Origin: Chlamydiota bacterium
GTDB lineage: Bacteria > Chlamydiota > Chlamydiia > Chlamydiales > Rhabdochlamydiaceae
Length of the DNA stretch: 20,793 nt
Reading direction: 5' to 3'
Assembly (NCBI GenBank): GCA_011065235.1
Contig: JAAKFB010000004.1
Location: 1 to 20,793 of the forward strand
Positions 1 to 6,735 of this stretch are shown here, one piece after another. Made by a program: the position numbers and the translations under genes. The notes under the pieces were generated by a model. That model was given only the letters and a program-made list of their open reading frames with translations. It ran no database searches and was not told where the DNA came from. The number at the start of each line of letters is the position of its first letter. Positions within the stretch are counted from its first letter, which is position 1.

Positions 1-115
1 ATACACTGGCAAATGGGGATACTTGGAATGACTGCTTAATGGGAGCGGTGTGAATCGAGAGGTTCACGCACCGTTCTGAGAGAGGCTGGATGTGAAATTC
101 ATCCAGCCCACTCAC
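1..115 (+). mobile_element. Group II intron, 3' end only (domains V and VI)
   Basis: The 3' terminus of a self-splicing group II intron; the rest, including any reverse transcriptase/maturase, lies before the window. Domain V at 43-76 is canonical in size and shape (separate entry). It is followed by a domain VI-like hairpin with a 9-bp perfect stem, 84-92 paired with 100-108, loop 93-99. GAG 80-82 can pair with CTC 111-113, leaving A110 unpaired as a possible branch point. The intron should end in AC or AT; AC at 114-115 is my preferred end, while AC at 121-122 would put A114 eight bases from the junction. Sequence from about 117 onward reads as epimerase protein, so the intron interrupts that gene. 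No maturase reading frame is recognisable in 1-42. The class is not assignable from this fragment. Confidence 0.85.
43..76 (+). ncRNA. Group II intron domain V catalytic hairpin
   Basis: A 34-nt hairpin with exactly the architecture of domain V. The lower stem is 7 bp (43-49 with 70-76) and contains the AGC catalytic triad at 44-46 facing GTT at 73-75. A two-base bulge (G68 C69) separates it from a 7-bp upper stem (50-56 with 61-67), capped by a GAGA tetraloop at 57-60. Every expected pair forms, with G-T wobbles only at 45-74 and 55-62. This intactness argues that the intron is recent or still able to splice. Confidence 0.9.
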
Positions 116-116
116 T

Positions 117-728
117 CTTAACCATCCTTTAAAACCAAAATCTCCTTATGCTGCTGCAAAACTTGGTGCTGATAGATTAGTGCATGCCTACAACTGTACT
201 TATAATCTTCCAGTTGTCATTGTGAGACCTTTCAATAATTATGGTCCTAAGCAGCATCTGGAAAAATTAATTCCACGTCTTATCACATCAGCAATACAAG
301 GAAAGCCCTTAACTATTCACGGAACAGGGGAGCAAAAAAGAGATTGGGTTAATGTGAAAGATGTCTGTATAGCGCTTGATAAAATTTTAAATCTTCAAGA
401 TTTTTCAATTGTCAAAGGTCAAGAGATTAATATTGGAACGGGGAAGGGTATATCTGTTCTGGAAATCGCTAACATGGTTCGTAAGTATTTTAATCTTCCT
501 GAGGCGCAATTAAAGTTTATTGGGGATCGTCCAGGACAAGTTGATACCCACATCGCCTCCTTTGAAAAAGCACGTTTTCTTCTCGGATGGGCCTCGACTA
601 TCGATTTTGAAAAAGGTTTGGAAAGTACAATTAAGTGGTATATTGATAACCCTTCTTATTGGAGGAAATTGGAAGATTCCGCCCGTATTCCAATTAAGGC
701 AGTAAATAATCAAATTGAACTACAGTAA
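117..728 (+). CDS. NAD-dependent sugar-nucleotide epimerase/dehydratase, 3' exon
   Basis: The C-terminal 203 residues of an extended short-chain dehydrogenase/reductase, the family of UDP-glucose 4-epimerase and dTDP-glucose 4,6-dehydratase, which act on nucleotide sugars in the cytosol. The frame is open upstream of the apparent GTG start at 180. The codons from 117 encode NHPLKPKSPYAAAK, which contains the catalytic YxxxK pair (Tyr at 147-149, Lys at 159-161). Then come VRPFNNYGP, the substrate-loop TIHGTGEQKRDWVNVKD and a closing segment ending in TIKWYIDNP, all typical of the family. The NAD-binding Rossmann half is missing because a group II intron sits just upstream, so the 5' exon should lie beyond the window. 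The GTG at 180 is internal and should not be used as a start. The exact substrate cannot be told from this half. Confidence 0.85.
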   Translation, partial: LNHPLKPKSPYAAAKLGADRLVHAYNCTYNLPVVIVRPFNNYGPKQHLEKLIPRLITSAIQGKPLTIHGTGEQKRDWVNVKDVCIALDKILNLQDFSIVKGQEINIGTGKGISVLEIANMVRKYFNLPEAQLKFIGDRPGQVDTHIASFEKARFLLGWASTIDFEKGLESTIKWYIDNPSYWRKLEDSARIPIKAVNNQIELQ

Positions 729-763
729 AACCCTTGACTGCTATCTGATTTTTTAGATTCTCA

Positions 764-1702
764 CTACTCGGATAATATTCTGTCGATAAATTCCTTTACA
801 CACAGTGCTTTTACATCACTTCCTTCCAAGTTAAAAGAACTTGCACCAAAGTGTAAAAAAAGATGATCCACATGAAATTCTACACAAAGCGGCCAGGGGA
901 GATTTTTTGTGAATTTAATCTCTCTATCATTAAATCCATGCTGCTTCATAGATTTGGGACTCAAGTTATGAAATGAAGTGCTACTTTGGCCAGCATATTT
1001 TTTAACCCGTACGTTTGGATTATTTTTTAAATAATGATACGTATGAGCTCCGGTATCATGAAAGAAGCTATTTATTAGATCGGGATGAAATCGCAAATCA
1101 TATTTATTAGGCAAGTTTTGTATATTAAAGGCAATAAATGGGACCCAAAGGTAATCTATTTTTTCTTCAGTGATTGCTCTTTGTAAACCAATAATGTCAT
1201 AATTTTTTAATAACTCTCTGAGATCGAAATGTCTAATAGGAAATATATCTCCATCAAATATTACAACAATATCATCATGATCATAACCAAAATTATCCAT
1301 AGCATACTGAATGACATGAGAGTGTCGAAAACTTCCATGAGAAGCGAAGTCTTTCGTATTTGTACATCCTTTTAGATGAATGTGAGAATGAATAAGAGAG
1401 GGATCATTTAACAATTGAATGAATTCATCATTTAAAGGAGTTGTTACATGCCATTCTTGTTCGTAACGGATACATTGAATTCCATATTTTTCACACATCT
1501 CCCTTATCTCTTCTTCGAGCTGCAAAGTTCGCGCATCATTAAACACGATTAATTCATAATCATTATGCAAAAACTTTTCTAAGGTTTTAAATTGCATTTC
1601 AATAAAATCTGGTCTATTACAATGAAAGGTTAGAAAACGAATTTTAGCAAATGCTTGGCTAGTTAATAATAAAACAAATAAAATTAGGAATTTAATTTTC
1701 AT
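764..1702 (-). CDS. Exported DxD-type glycosyltransferase-like protein
   Basis: A 312-residue protein that I take to be a nucleotide-sugar-dependent glycosyltransferase. It begins with a short Lys-containing n-region and a hydrophobic core, ending in AFA (residues 17-19), a good Sec signal peptide. The mature part starts RFLTFHCNRPDF, and residues 147-156 read VIFDGDIFPI, a DxD-type metal and sugar-nucleotide site (Asp150, Asp152). HDTGAHT near 216-222 and a conserved-looking C-terminal HVDHLFLHFGASS follow. The start has a clear GGAG ribosome binding site about seven bases upstream. It lies 19 bases after the methyltransferase gene at 1722-2420, so the two are probably one transcript. Acceptor and sugar donor are unknown. 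An export signal is odd for an enzyme needing a cytosolic sugar donor, unless it works outside the bacterium. Confidence 0.7.
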   Translation of the reverse strand: MKIKFLILFVLLLTSQAFAKIRFLTFHCNRPDFIEMQFKTLEKFLHNDYELIVFNDARTLQLEEEIREMCEKYGIQCIRYEQEWHVTTPLNDEFIQLLNDPSLIHSHIHLKGCTNTKDFASHGSFRHSHVIQYAMDNFGYDHDDIVVIFDGDIFPIRHFDLRELLKNYDIIGLQRAITEEKIDYLWVPFIAFNIQNLPNKYDLRFHPDLINSFFHDTGAHTYHYLKNNPNVRVKKYAGQSSTSFHNLSPKSMKQHGFNDREIKFTKNLPWPLCVEFHVDHLFLHFGASSFNLEGSDVKALCVKEFIDRILSE

Positions 1703-1721
1703 TTAGATCTCCTTTTGTAAC

Positions 1722-2420
1722 TTAGATACGTTTAAGGATTGTAAGGCCATGATGATTAAAGCGTCGTTCATATAACATCCACTCAGGATGGCGAGTTAAA
1801 AAGTCTTCAACAGCTGCCCATAATCCTCTCTTACTTCGATCGATAAAAGAAGGGTATTCAGAATAATCCCCTTGATATTGAGTATCATCAGCATCCCCCC
1901 AAGGTGCGCTTGTGTCATGCATCACAATGAATTTGCTGATTTTAGGTGAGAATTTTTCAAGTTCATAGGTCAAATGGCAGTAAGTATGAAGAGAATCAAT
2001 AAAAAGCATCTCAACAGGTGAGATCTTCACTTTCAGATTATTTTTTTTCCAGAAAAAAAAAGAGATCCCATTTGTAGTTGCTAATTCTTTTGCTAATTGA
2101 AGATTTTCTAGAGAAGGTGATGCAATATCAATTCCAATGTAAGTGCGGGAGCTAGCCATGCTTTCTGATAACCCTTGGAGAATCCCCCAGGTTGATATCA
2201 TTCCCCTTAATCCTATTTCAACAACCGAGGAGCACTCCGCAGCGAGTCCTCTAAGTACTGGTATATGGCCCTGAATGTCGGAAGGTGTACGACAAAAATA
2301 TTCATATTGAGTATACAATTGTTCTTGTGCAGAAATTTCTGAACTGTAAGTGGTTTTAGGTAGAATCCAGAGAGCTAAACATAGATAAAAAATCGAATAT
2401 TTCGTGATGATTTTTTGCAT
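1722..2420 (-). CDS. Exported class I SAM-dependent methyltransferase-like protein
   Basis: A 232-residue protein with a Rossmann-type methyltransferase fold (Methyltransf_24 or cephalosporin-hydroxylase-like). Residues 1-26 form a signal peptide: MQKIITK, a hydrophobic stretch to about residue 20, then cleavage near TTYS-S. Motif I is VVEIGLRG (66-73), the acidic ribose-binding residue is in YIGIDIA (Asp98), motif IV-like is MLFIDSLHTY (138-147), and IVMHDT (165-170) supplies the following His-Asp pair. The start follows a strong GGGGAGG ribosome binding site. It heads a likely two-gene unit with the glycosyltransferase at 764-1702. The substrate is unknown; O-methylation of a sugar or small molecule is a family-based guess. 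It is divergent from the two methyltransferases at 4486 and 19776, which resemble each other more. Confidence 0.7.
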   Translation of the reverse strand: MQKIITKYSIFYLCLALWILPKTTYSSEISAQEQLYTQYEYFCRTPSDIQGHIPVLRGLAAECSSVVEIGLRGMISTWGILQGLSESMASSRTYIGIDIASPSLENLQLAKELATTNGISFFFWKKNNLKVKISPVEMLFIDSLHTYCHLTYELEKFSPKISKFIVMHDTSAPWGDADDTQYQGDYSEYPSFIDRSKRGLWAAVEDFLTRHPEWMLYERRFNHHGLTILKRI

Positions 2421-2711
2421 TGAGCCTCCCCTTCAAAAATTTTTCCAAAGGATACGGTGTTATTCTCCATATTAGCAAGTATTTTTTGGTGACTTGTCTC
2501 TAAAAACAGATGAATCTATACAACAAAAATCGGATAGGTTCATGTAGGTGTGTTGCATAATCCTTTTTGAGCCAGTGGTTTATACCAGACTCGGCCATAA
2601 ACCTGGAATTTTCATCGATATCTTTTGCACCCTGACACCCCCGCTGTATCTCGCTAACTTTATTCAAGTTAGCTTCGATCTCGCGAAGCTGCCAGAGCAC
2701 AAAATCTTATA
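2421..2711. other. Non-coding stretch with no convincing gene
   Basis: About 290 bases between the methyltransferase gene start and a glycosyltransferase remnant. The part next to 2420 should hold the promoter of the minus-strand pair; I see no clear -35/-10 match. The part from about 2500 to 2690 has a minus-strand open frame of 66 codons without recognisable motifs or a ribosome binding site. It ends in two overlapping palindromes (separate entry). The position beside a truncated gene suggests debris from an insertion or rearrangement, but I see no transposase motif, so this is inference. Confidence 0.5.
2653..2690. repeat. Two overlapping perfect hairpins
   Basis: GCTAACTT at 2653-2660 pairs perfectly with AAGTTAGC at 2666-2673 across a five-base loop. 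AGCTTCG at 2671-2677 pairs perfectly with CGAAGCT at 2684-2690 across a six-base loop. The hairpins share three bases, so they could form alternately. No T-run follows on either strand, so neither is an ordinary intrinsic terminator. They sit right at the boundary where the glycosyltransferase remnant begins, which suits the end of a dispersed element. Confidence 0.6.
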
Positions 2712-2957
2712 AATAAGCAGATCAATAGAAATTTCCGTAGATTAGGATCGCGTTTTGGAGCAACTTCTATGATTGTGAGACGCAGTGGAATAGAAAAATT
2801 ATTAAATTTTTTCGATATGTACCAACTGTATCTTCCTTATGATATGGAATATCATCTTCCAGAAGGGATGCGGATGTTTACCGTTTTAGATGATATAGTA
2901 ACAAATATTTCAGGAGGAATCTCAGATAATGGCGGACCCAATTATTTTAAAAAATAA
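2712..2957 (+). pseudogene. C-terminal remnant of a GT25-like glycosyltransferase
   Basis: An open frame whose product looks like the end of a glycosyltransferase family 25-like (LPS biosynthesis) protein. FRRLGSRFGATSMIVRRSG is followed by IEKLLNFFDMYQLYLPYDME, then HLPEGMRM, and ISDNGGPNY near the stop. It resembles the part of such enzymes where a Ser/Arg-rich strand precedes the acidic motif. There is no catalytic N-terminal half, no signal peptide and no ribosome binding site before the first ATG (2769). The frame stays open upstream only as far as 2673, inside the palindromes. I read it as a gene whose 5' part was lost when the sequence at about 2500-2700 arrived or recombined. The family call rests on memory of the motif. 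Confidence 0.5.
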
Positions 2958-2978
2958 ACAATTTCTCATGCGACAAAA

Positions 2979-4496
2979 TCAGGTCTTAGAAGAGATGCAA
3001 TACCAAAAGTTGTCTTTGATCTTGAACTTTATATGATGTTTCTGCTCAAGACGCTCCAAAACTTCCCCCACATAATCATCTTTTGCCATGTTCCCAAAGA
3101 GCATTTCTCCAGGACGTTGCGAAATATAAATCTCTAAAAGAGATTCTTCCAAATTATGGCGAAAGTCATTGAGTAAATGATAATCTTTGAATAATGCATG
3201 TCGAAAATGAGTCAAATCAACAAAATAGGCTTTTTTAGTATGCTTTGGATTTTTTTTAGGTGATTTATTTATTACATTTGTTCGTAAAAGACTCTTGTCG
3301 AAGGAAAAGCTCTCGAGATAACTCCGATTTTCCCAAAGATCATATAACTTTATCTCCTGAATATTCTTGATTTCTTTTGTTATTTGATAGGGTCTAAGAT
3401 TTGTTAAAAGCCCTTTGTAAATGAGGGAGATGGGTTTGCTTGTAAACTCATTAAGAATGCTTTTAAGTACTTTCAAATCTTTGGAAGTAAAGTTCGTAGC
3501 TTCGATCTTCGCAAAACTTGTATTTCCGCTTCGAACTTGCTCTTGCTTTTCATGAATAAGATTTACCCAATAACCCATGAAAGCCTTCTCATCTCGATAC
3601 TGCTTGTGACTTAACTCTTCATATTTTGTTTCCAAAAAACCCTGGTTGATTTGGTCCCAATCATGGACAAATAAAATGGGAAGGTCTTTATAAAGGGGAT
3701 CTAAATAAGAATGTTCAAGAATGGGAATGGATCCAATCGCGAAGCATTCCCAAGTACGGACACAATCGACTTCTAATCCCAAAGGAGAGATCACGAATTT
3801 TGCTTTTGCTATTTCTTCCCAAAAATCGGGCATGTTAATACGGTCTTTTTCTGTTCTATTACGGCTATAGCAATAGGGTTTATCCCAAAATTTGTCGGCA
3901 ATTTCAATTCTCCGTGCGTGATTGCGTTCTCTGTGGTTCATATATAGTAGATATTCTTTACCATGGGGCCTATTCTTGACGAGTTGATCAAGATTGTTGA
4001 TGTATTTTACAAAGCCGTGTTGCCAAAGATAGACAATCTGGCCCATTGGGATCTGAAATAGCTTGGGATGATTGGTATAGATCATGTTCTTGGCAAACCA
4101 AGCGGCCACTTTTGGATCATAAGCAAGCTTTATTGCATTATGTTTTGGAATCCAACTATCTAAATCACATGTAATTAAGATATAAGGGGAAGGGATCTTA
4201 TCGTGCACTTCGGCAATAAACCAATCTAGCAACCAAACACCCACACAAATACTATCTCCAGGGTTCACTAGGCTTGGATCGAAATAATCTTGGCATGGAT
4301 CAATCACATGATCTGCAATATTTCTAAATCCAAATTCATTAATATAGGGATAAAACCCAATATCATTCTTGAAACTATCCCAGTTTGATTGACTATACTT
4401 ATCTTTAGGGATAGCCATTGGATTCCCAAAGAGGGAAAGCCCCCAAGTCAAGCACAAAAATGGAAATATTTTTTTTATAGTGTTACTACATCTCAT
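2979..4496 (-). CDS. Exported exostosin-like (GT47-type) glycosyltransferase
   Basis: A 505-residue protein with a signal peptide (MRCSNTIKK, a hydrophobic core to about residue 23, then GNP). The central region has the exostosin/GT47 hallmark: FVISPLGLEVDCVRTWECFAIGSIPIL at about 234-260, broken only by an EVD insert, in which the Glu of WEC and the following G-IPI are the donor-site signature. YLLYMNHRERNHARR at about 182-196 fits the start of the GT-B C-terminal lobe. The last 150 residues are extra and carry no motif I know, so a second, perhaps acceptor-binding, domain is possible. The start ATG overlaps the end of the methyltransferase gene at 4486-5172 by 11 bases, so the pair is translationally coupled and probably acts on the same substrate. 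The acceptor is unknown. Confidence 0.7.
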   Translation of the reverse strand: MRCSNTIKKIFPFLCLTWGLSLFGNPMAIPKDKYSQSNWDSFKNDIGFYPYINEFGFRNIADHVIDPCQDYFDPSLVNPGDSICVGVWLLDWFIAEVHDKIPSPYILITCDLDSWIPKHNAIKLAYDPKVAAWFAKNMIYTNHPKLFQIPMGQIVYLWQHGFVKYINNLDQLVKNRPHGKEYLLYMNHRERNHARRIEIADKFWDKPYCYSRNRTEKDRINMPDFWEEIAKAKFVISPLGLEVDCVRTWECFAIGSIPILEHSYLDPLYKDLPILFVHDWDQINQGFLETKYEELSHKQYRDEKAFMGYWVNLIHEKQEQVRSGNTSFAKIEATNFTSKDLKVLKSILNEFTSKPISLIYKGLLTNLRPYQITKEIKNIQEIKLYDLWENRSYLESFSFDKSLLRTNVINKSPKKNPKHTKKAYFVDLTHFRHALFKDYHLLNDFRHNLEESLLEIYISQRPGEMLFGNMAKDDYVGEVLERLEQKHHIKFKIKDNFWYCISSKT

Positions 4497-5172
4497 ACAT
4501 CCAAAAATTTCCTTCCGAATAAATTTTAAACTTTTTTATTTCTGCAAAGTTGATGACAGCTTGTCGAACTCCACCCCAATGCCAATCATCTCCACAAAGA
4601 ATTCCTCCTTTTTTTACCATTGGAAGCCAAGCATGAAGATCTCTTAACACCGAATTATAGTCATGGGAGGCGTCAATATAAACAAGATCGACTTGAATTT
4701 TTTGTCTGCGCAAAAGTCTTGCAGCTTTAAGGCTATCCATTTTCACAGGAACTACCACATTTTCGAATCCTTTATGGAGGATATTTGATAGAAATTGTTC
4801 ATAAAGTGTTGGTAAATAGGAATTTTGGGGATGATCCTCTTCTTGATGTTCAATGGAGCCCTCCCAATGATCAATTGCATAAAACACCCCGTCTTCAGGA
4901 AGTTTTTTGGCAATACTTAGAGTCCAGTTTCCTAAAAAAACTCCCACTTCAATAACTGAGGATATATTTTTTTCCTCAAACATGGGATTGAATATTTTTT
5001 CATGAATCGACCATCCTTTACAATCAAATGGTAATAATTCCGTGGTTTTATAATCTTCTTGTAAATATTGTAATGAATCAGGAACGTTTGGATTTTCAGT
5101 AAATCCATTAATAGGAATAATTAAATAAAAACCAAACAAAGTGAGTGAAAAAAGCATTGTTAATTTTCTCAT
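4486..5172 (-). CDS. Exported class I SAM methyltransferase (Methyltransf_24 type)
   Basis: A 228-residue protein. Residues 1-25 are a signal peptide (MRKL, then a strongly hydrophobic stretch to about residue 22). Motif I is VIEVGVFLGNW (73-83), the acidic residue at the end of strand 2 is in YAIDHW (Asp101), DLVYIDASHDY (162-172) gives the Asp-His pair, and GGILCGDDW (189-197) gives the second acidic pair. All expected catalytic or metal residues of the family are present. A GGAGG ribosome binding site precedes the ATG. It is the upstream partner of the exostosin-like gene, overlapping it by 11 bases. The protein at 19776-20402 is a clear paralog, sharing YAIDHW-G, FLSNI, a VVP-x-x-M segment and GG-x-x-CG. 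Substrate unknown; methylation of a sugar hydroxyl is only a guess. Confidence 0.75.
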   Translation of the reverse strand: MRKLTMLFSLTLFGFYLIIPINGFTENPNVPDSLQYLQEDYKTTELLPFDCKGWSIHEKIFNPMFEEKNISSVIEVGVFLGNWTLSIAKKLPEDGVFYAIDHWEGSIEHQEEDHPQNSYLPTLYEQFLSNILHKGFENVVVPVKMDSLKAARLLRRQKIQVDLVYIDASHDYNSVLRDLHAWLPMVKKGGILCGDDWHWGGVRQAVINFAEIKKFKIYSEGNFWMYEM

Positions 5173-5202
5173 GAAAAACCTCCAGTTCGAAAAGCTGAAA
5201 GC

Positions 5203-5229
5203 TTACAGTGGGTTTTTTTTATTTACAGT
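5203..5229. promoter_or_regulatory. Direct repeat TTACAGT in divergent promoter region
   Basis: TTACAGT occurs at 5203-5209 and again at 5223-5229, twenty bases apart, close to two helical turns. Both lie in the leader and putative promoter of the methyltransferase gene that starts at 5172, and within the only non-coding space shared with the divergent pyruvyl transferase-like gene. A regulator binding one face of the helix is possible. The repeats are short and the region is AT-rich, so chance is a real alternative. Confidence 0.25.
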
Positions 5230-5367
5230 AAAAATTTCTCATCGTGCAAAGATTTTCATTCAGGTTTCCAGAGCATTCTTCTAGAACAAAAATCTTGGCT
5301 CTTGGCGGCGAAAGCAATTCAGAGAAGATCTCTAACGTTGACAGGTAATTTTTCCTTTCTTACAAGC

Positions 5368-6213
5368 ATGAACATGAAGAAAGTCATTTTCATGCTTTTG
5401 CTTTTCGCTTCCTTATGCGCAGAAGCTCCCTCTCTCTATTATTGGAATATGGAGGAGTTGGATTTTGAAAACTTTGGAGACTATCTTTCTCTCGTCATTC
5501 TGCAAAGAATAACCAATGGCCAGGTAGAATCAGTTGGAAGTCATCGTTTCATTCCTAAAAAAAAGCTATTGGCAATTGGATCGATCCTACACTTTGCATC
5601 AAATGATGACGTGATTTGGGGTGCTGGAATCAATGGGAAACACCCCAATACCAAAGATTACCACTTCACAAAATTGGATGTACGAGCTGTTAGGGGCCCC
5701 TTGACACGCAGATTCTTGATGAAGCGCTTTCAGATTGAGTGTCCCGAAGTCTATGGAGATCCTGCCCTTTTGCTCCCCTATATTTTCCCTGAACTGAAGA
5801 GAAAGGAAAATCCAAGTTACGAATACATTGTGATTCCCCACTTCACAGAGGAGCATTTGTTCCCTAAAGAAGAGGTTGCCAATGTCGTTTATCCTACTGA
5901 ACCATGGGATGTAGTGGTGGAAAAGATCCTCGATAGCAAGTTTGTTATTGCAAGCTCCCTGCACGGTCTTGTTGTGGCAGAGGCATTTGGGATCCCGGCG
6001 AGATTGCTCAAGGTGACTCGGAATGAGCCTCTTTTCAAATATAGCGATTACTATTTGGGAACGGGAAGACCCCATTTCCATTATGCATCATCTGTTAAGT
6101 CTGCCCTTAAAATGGGCGGGGAAAAACCGATTAAGTGCGATCTGCAAAAGCTATTTGATGCTTTTCCTTTCGAATTCTGGCCAGAAGTGGCAACTACCCT
6201 TTACGGGCCCTGA
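5368..6213 (+). CDS. Exported polysaccharide pyruvyl transferase family protein
   Basis: Member of the polysaccharide pyruvyl transferase family, which adds ketal pyruvate from phosphoenolpyruvate to sugars; some relatives do other glycan transfers. Markers in order are ENFGDYLS near the N-terminus, LLAIGSILH, DVIWGAGI, DVRAVRGPLTRR, YGDPALLLP and ASSLHGLVVAEAFGIPA, all standard for the family. A TTG at 5302 keeps the frame open but would add an unconvincing hydrophilic prefix. ATG 5368 or ATG 5374 gives MKKVIFMLLLFASLCAEA, a clean signal peptide. Neither start has a good ribosome binding site, so I choose 5368 with 5374 equally possible. The 3' end overlaps the convergent membrane protein gene by 13 bases. 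It is divergent from the methyltransferase/exostosin pair, suggesting a role in the same modification. Confidence 0.75.
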   Translation: MNMKKVIFMLLLFASLCAEAPSLYYWNMEELDFENFGDYLSLVILQRITNGQVESVGSHRFIPKKKLLAIGSILHFASNDDVIWGAGINGKHPNTKDYHFTKLDVRAVRGPLTRRFLMKRFQIECPEVYGDPALLLPYIFPELKRKENPSYEYIVIPHFTEEHLFPKEEVANVVYPTEPWDVVVEKILDSKFVIASSLHGLVVAEAFGIPARLLKVTRNEPLFKYSDYYLGTGRPHFHYASSVKSALKMGGEKPIKCDLQKLFDAFPFEFWPEVATTLYGP

Positions 6214-6599
6214 GGGGGGCGGCCGCCTCCAGAAGATTCTCTAGCAAGATGAATCATGTTTTTTCCAGCATGAGCTCCAATGATTAAAAAGATCAGCGGA
6301 GCGAGAAAAATCGCGACGATTAGAGCGACTATCCCAATAATTAGCTGAGTGGCTCCCTCTTTCCCAAAAACCATAGAAGCCATTTTGTGCTGCAATTGGT
6401 CGATTTTATCAGGCATGAAAACACTGATGATTCCCCCGATTCCCACAAGGAAAATGCTCAGCGTTGGCCCCCAAAATACGAGGGTGAATAAGCTGGCAAG
6501 TACAAAGAGAATACAGAAAAAGATTTCGAAGCGATGTTTTTTCGCATAGCCTTCGAGCTCTTTCACAGAAACGCCTTCTTTTTTCTTTTCTTCGTCCAT
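6201..6599 (-). CDS. Small membrane protein of unknown function
   Basis: A 132-residue protein with a charged N-terminus (MDEEKKKEGVSVKELEGYAKKH). Two close hydrophobic segments follow (FEIFFCILFVLASLFTLVF and then PTLSIFLVGIGGIISVFM), then an amphipathic loop and a last strongly hydrophobic stretch (LIIGIVALIVAIFLAPLIFLII). It is therefore an inner-membrane protein with three or four helices. I do not recognise the family. An in-frame ATG at 6632 would lengthen it. I reject that because GGAG lies five bases before the ATG at 6599, and a well-spaced promoter puts its -10 at 6633-6638, so transcription should start after 6632. It is divergent from the T2SS operon, and its 3' end overlaps the pyruvyl transferase-like gene by 13 bases in a G/C-rich run. 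Confidence 0.7.
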   Translation of the reverse strand: MDEEKKKEGVSVKELEGYAKKHRFEIFFCILFVLASLFTLVFWGPTLSIFLVGIGGIISVFMPDKIDQLQHKMASMVFGKEGATQLIIGIVALIVAIFLAPLIFLIIGAHAGKNMIHLARESSGGGRPPQGP

Positions 6600-6632
6600 A
6601 GTGACTCCACATGAATATGTTGATTTATCCAC

Positions 6633-6661
6633 AATTTAAATATTCAGTATAATTTTGGCAA
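6633..6661 (-). promoter_or_regulatory. Sigma70-type promoter for the small membrane protein
   Basis: On the minus strand TTGCCA (6656-6661) matches the -35 consensus at five of six positions. TAAATT (6633-6638) matches -10 at four of six. The spacer is exactly 17 bases. Predicted transcription begins around 6625, leaving a 25-base leader with a good ribosome binding site before ATG 6599. Confidence 0.55.
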
Positions 6662-6679
6662 CAATCATAACAGAGAATC

Positions 6680-6708
6680 TTGGAATTTTTTTCCAAATGA
6701 TCTAGAAT
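6680..6708 (+). promoter_or_regulatory. Promoter and operator-like palindrome of the T2SS operon
   Basis: TTGGAA (6680-6685) and TAGAAT (6703-6708) are separated by 17 bases and match the sigma70 hexamers at four and five of six positions. The -35 hexamer is also the left arm of a perfect inverted repeat, TTGGAA, five T's, TTCCAA (6680-6696). A repressor or activator bound there would overlap RNA polymerase. Transcription should start near 6715, about 20 bases before the first gene. Confidence 0.5.
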
Positions 6709-6735
6709 AGGCTTCACTTTACCCGGACGGACTCG

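Noticed and set aside
2500..2700. 66-codon minus-strand open frame as a transposase fragment
   Set aside because: No transposase motif or catalytic residues; only location suggests mobility.
5302..5367. TTG start extending the pyruvyl transferase-like protein by 22 residues
   Set aside because: The extra residues are hydrophilic and would bury the signal peptide; ATG 5368 or 5374 gives a normal one.
5599..6081. 160-codon minus-strand open frame
   Set aside because: Antisense shadow of the pyruvyl transferase-like gene; no motif, no ribosome binding site.
6600..6632. Longer start for the small membrane protein
   Set aside because: It would start upstream of the predicted transcription start, and GGAG points to ATG 6599.
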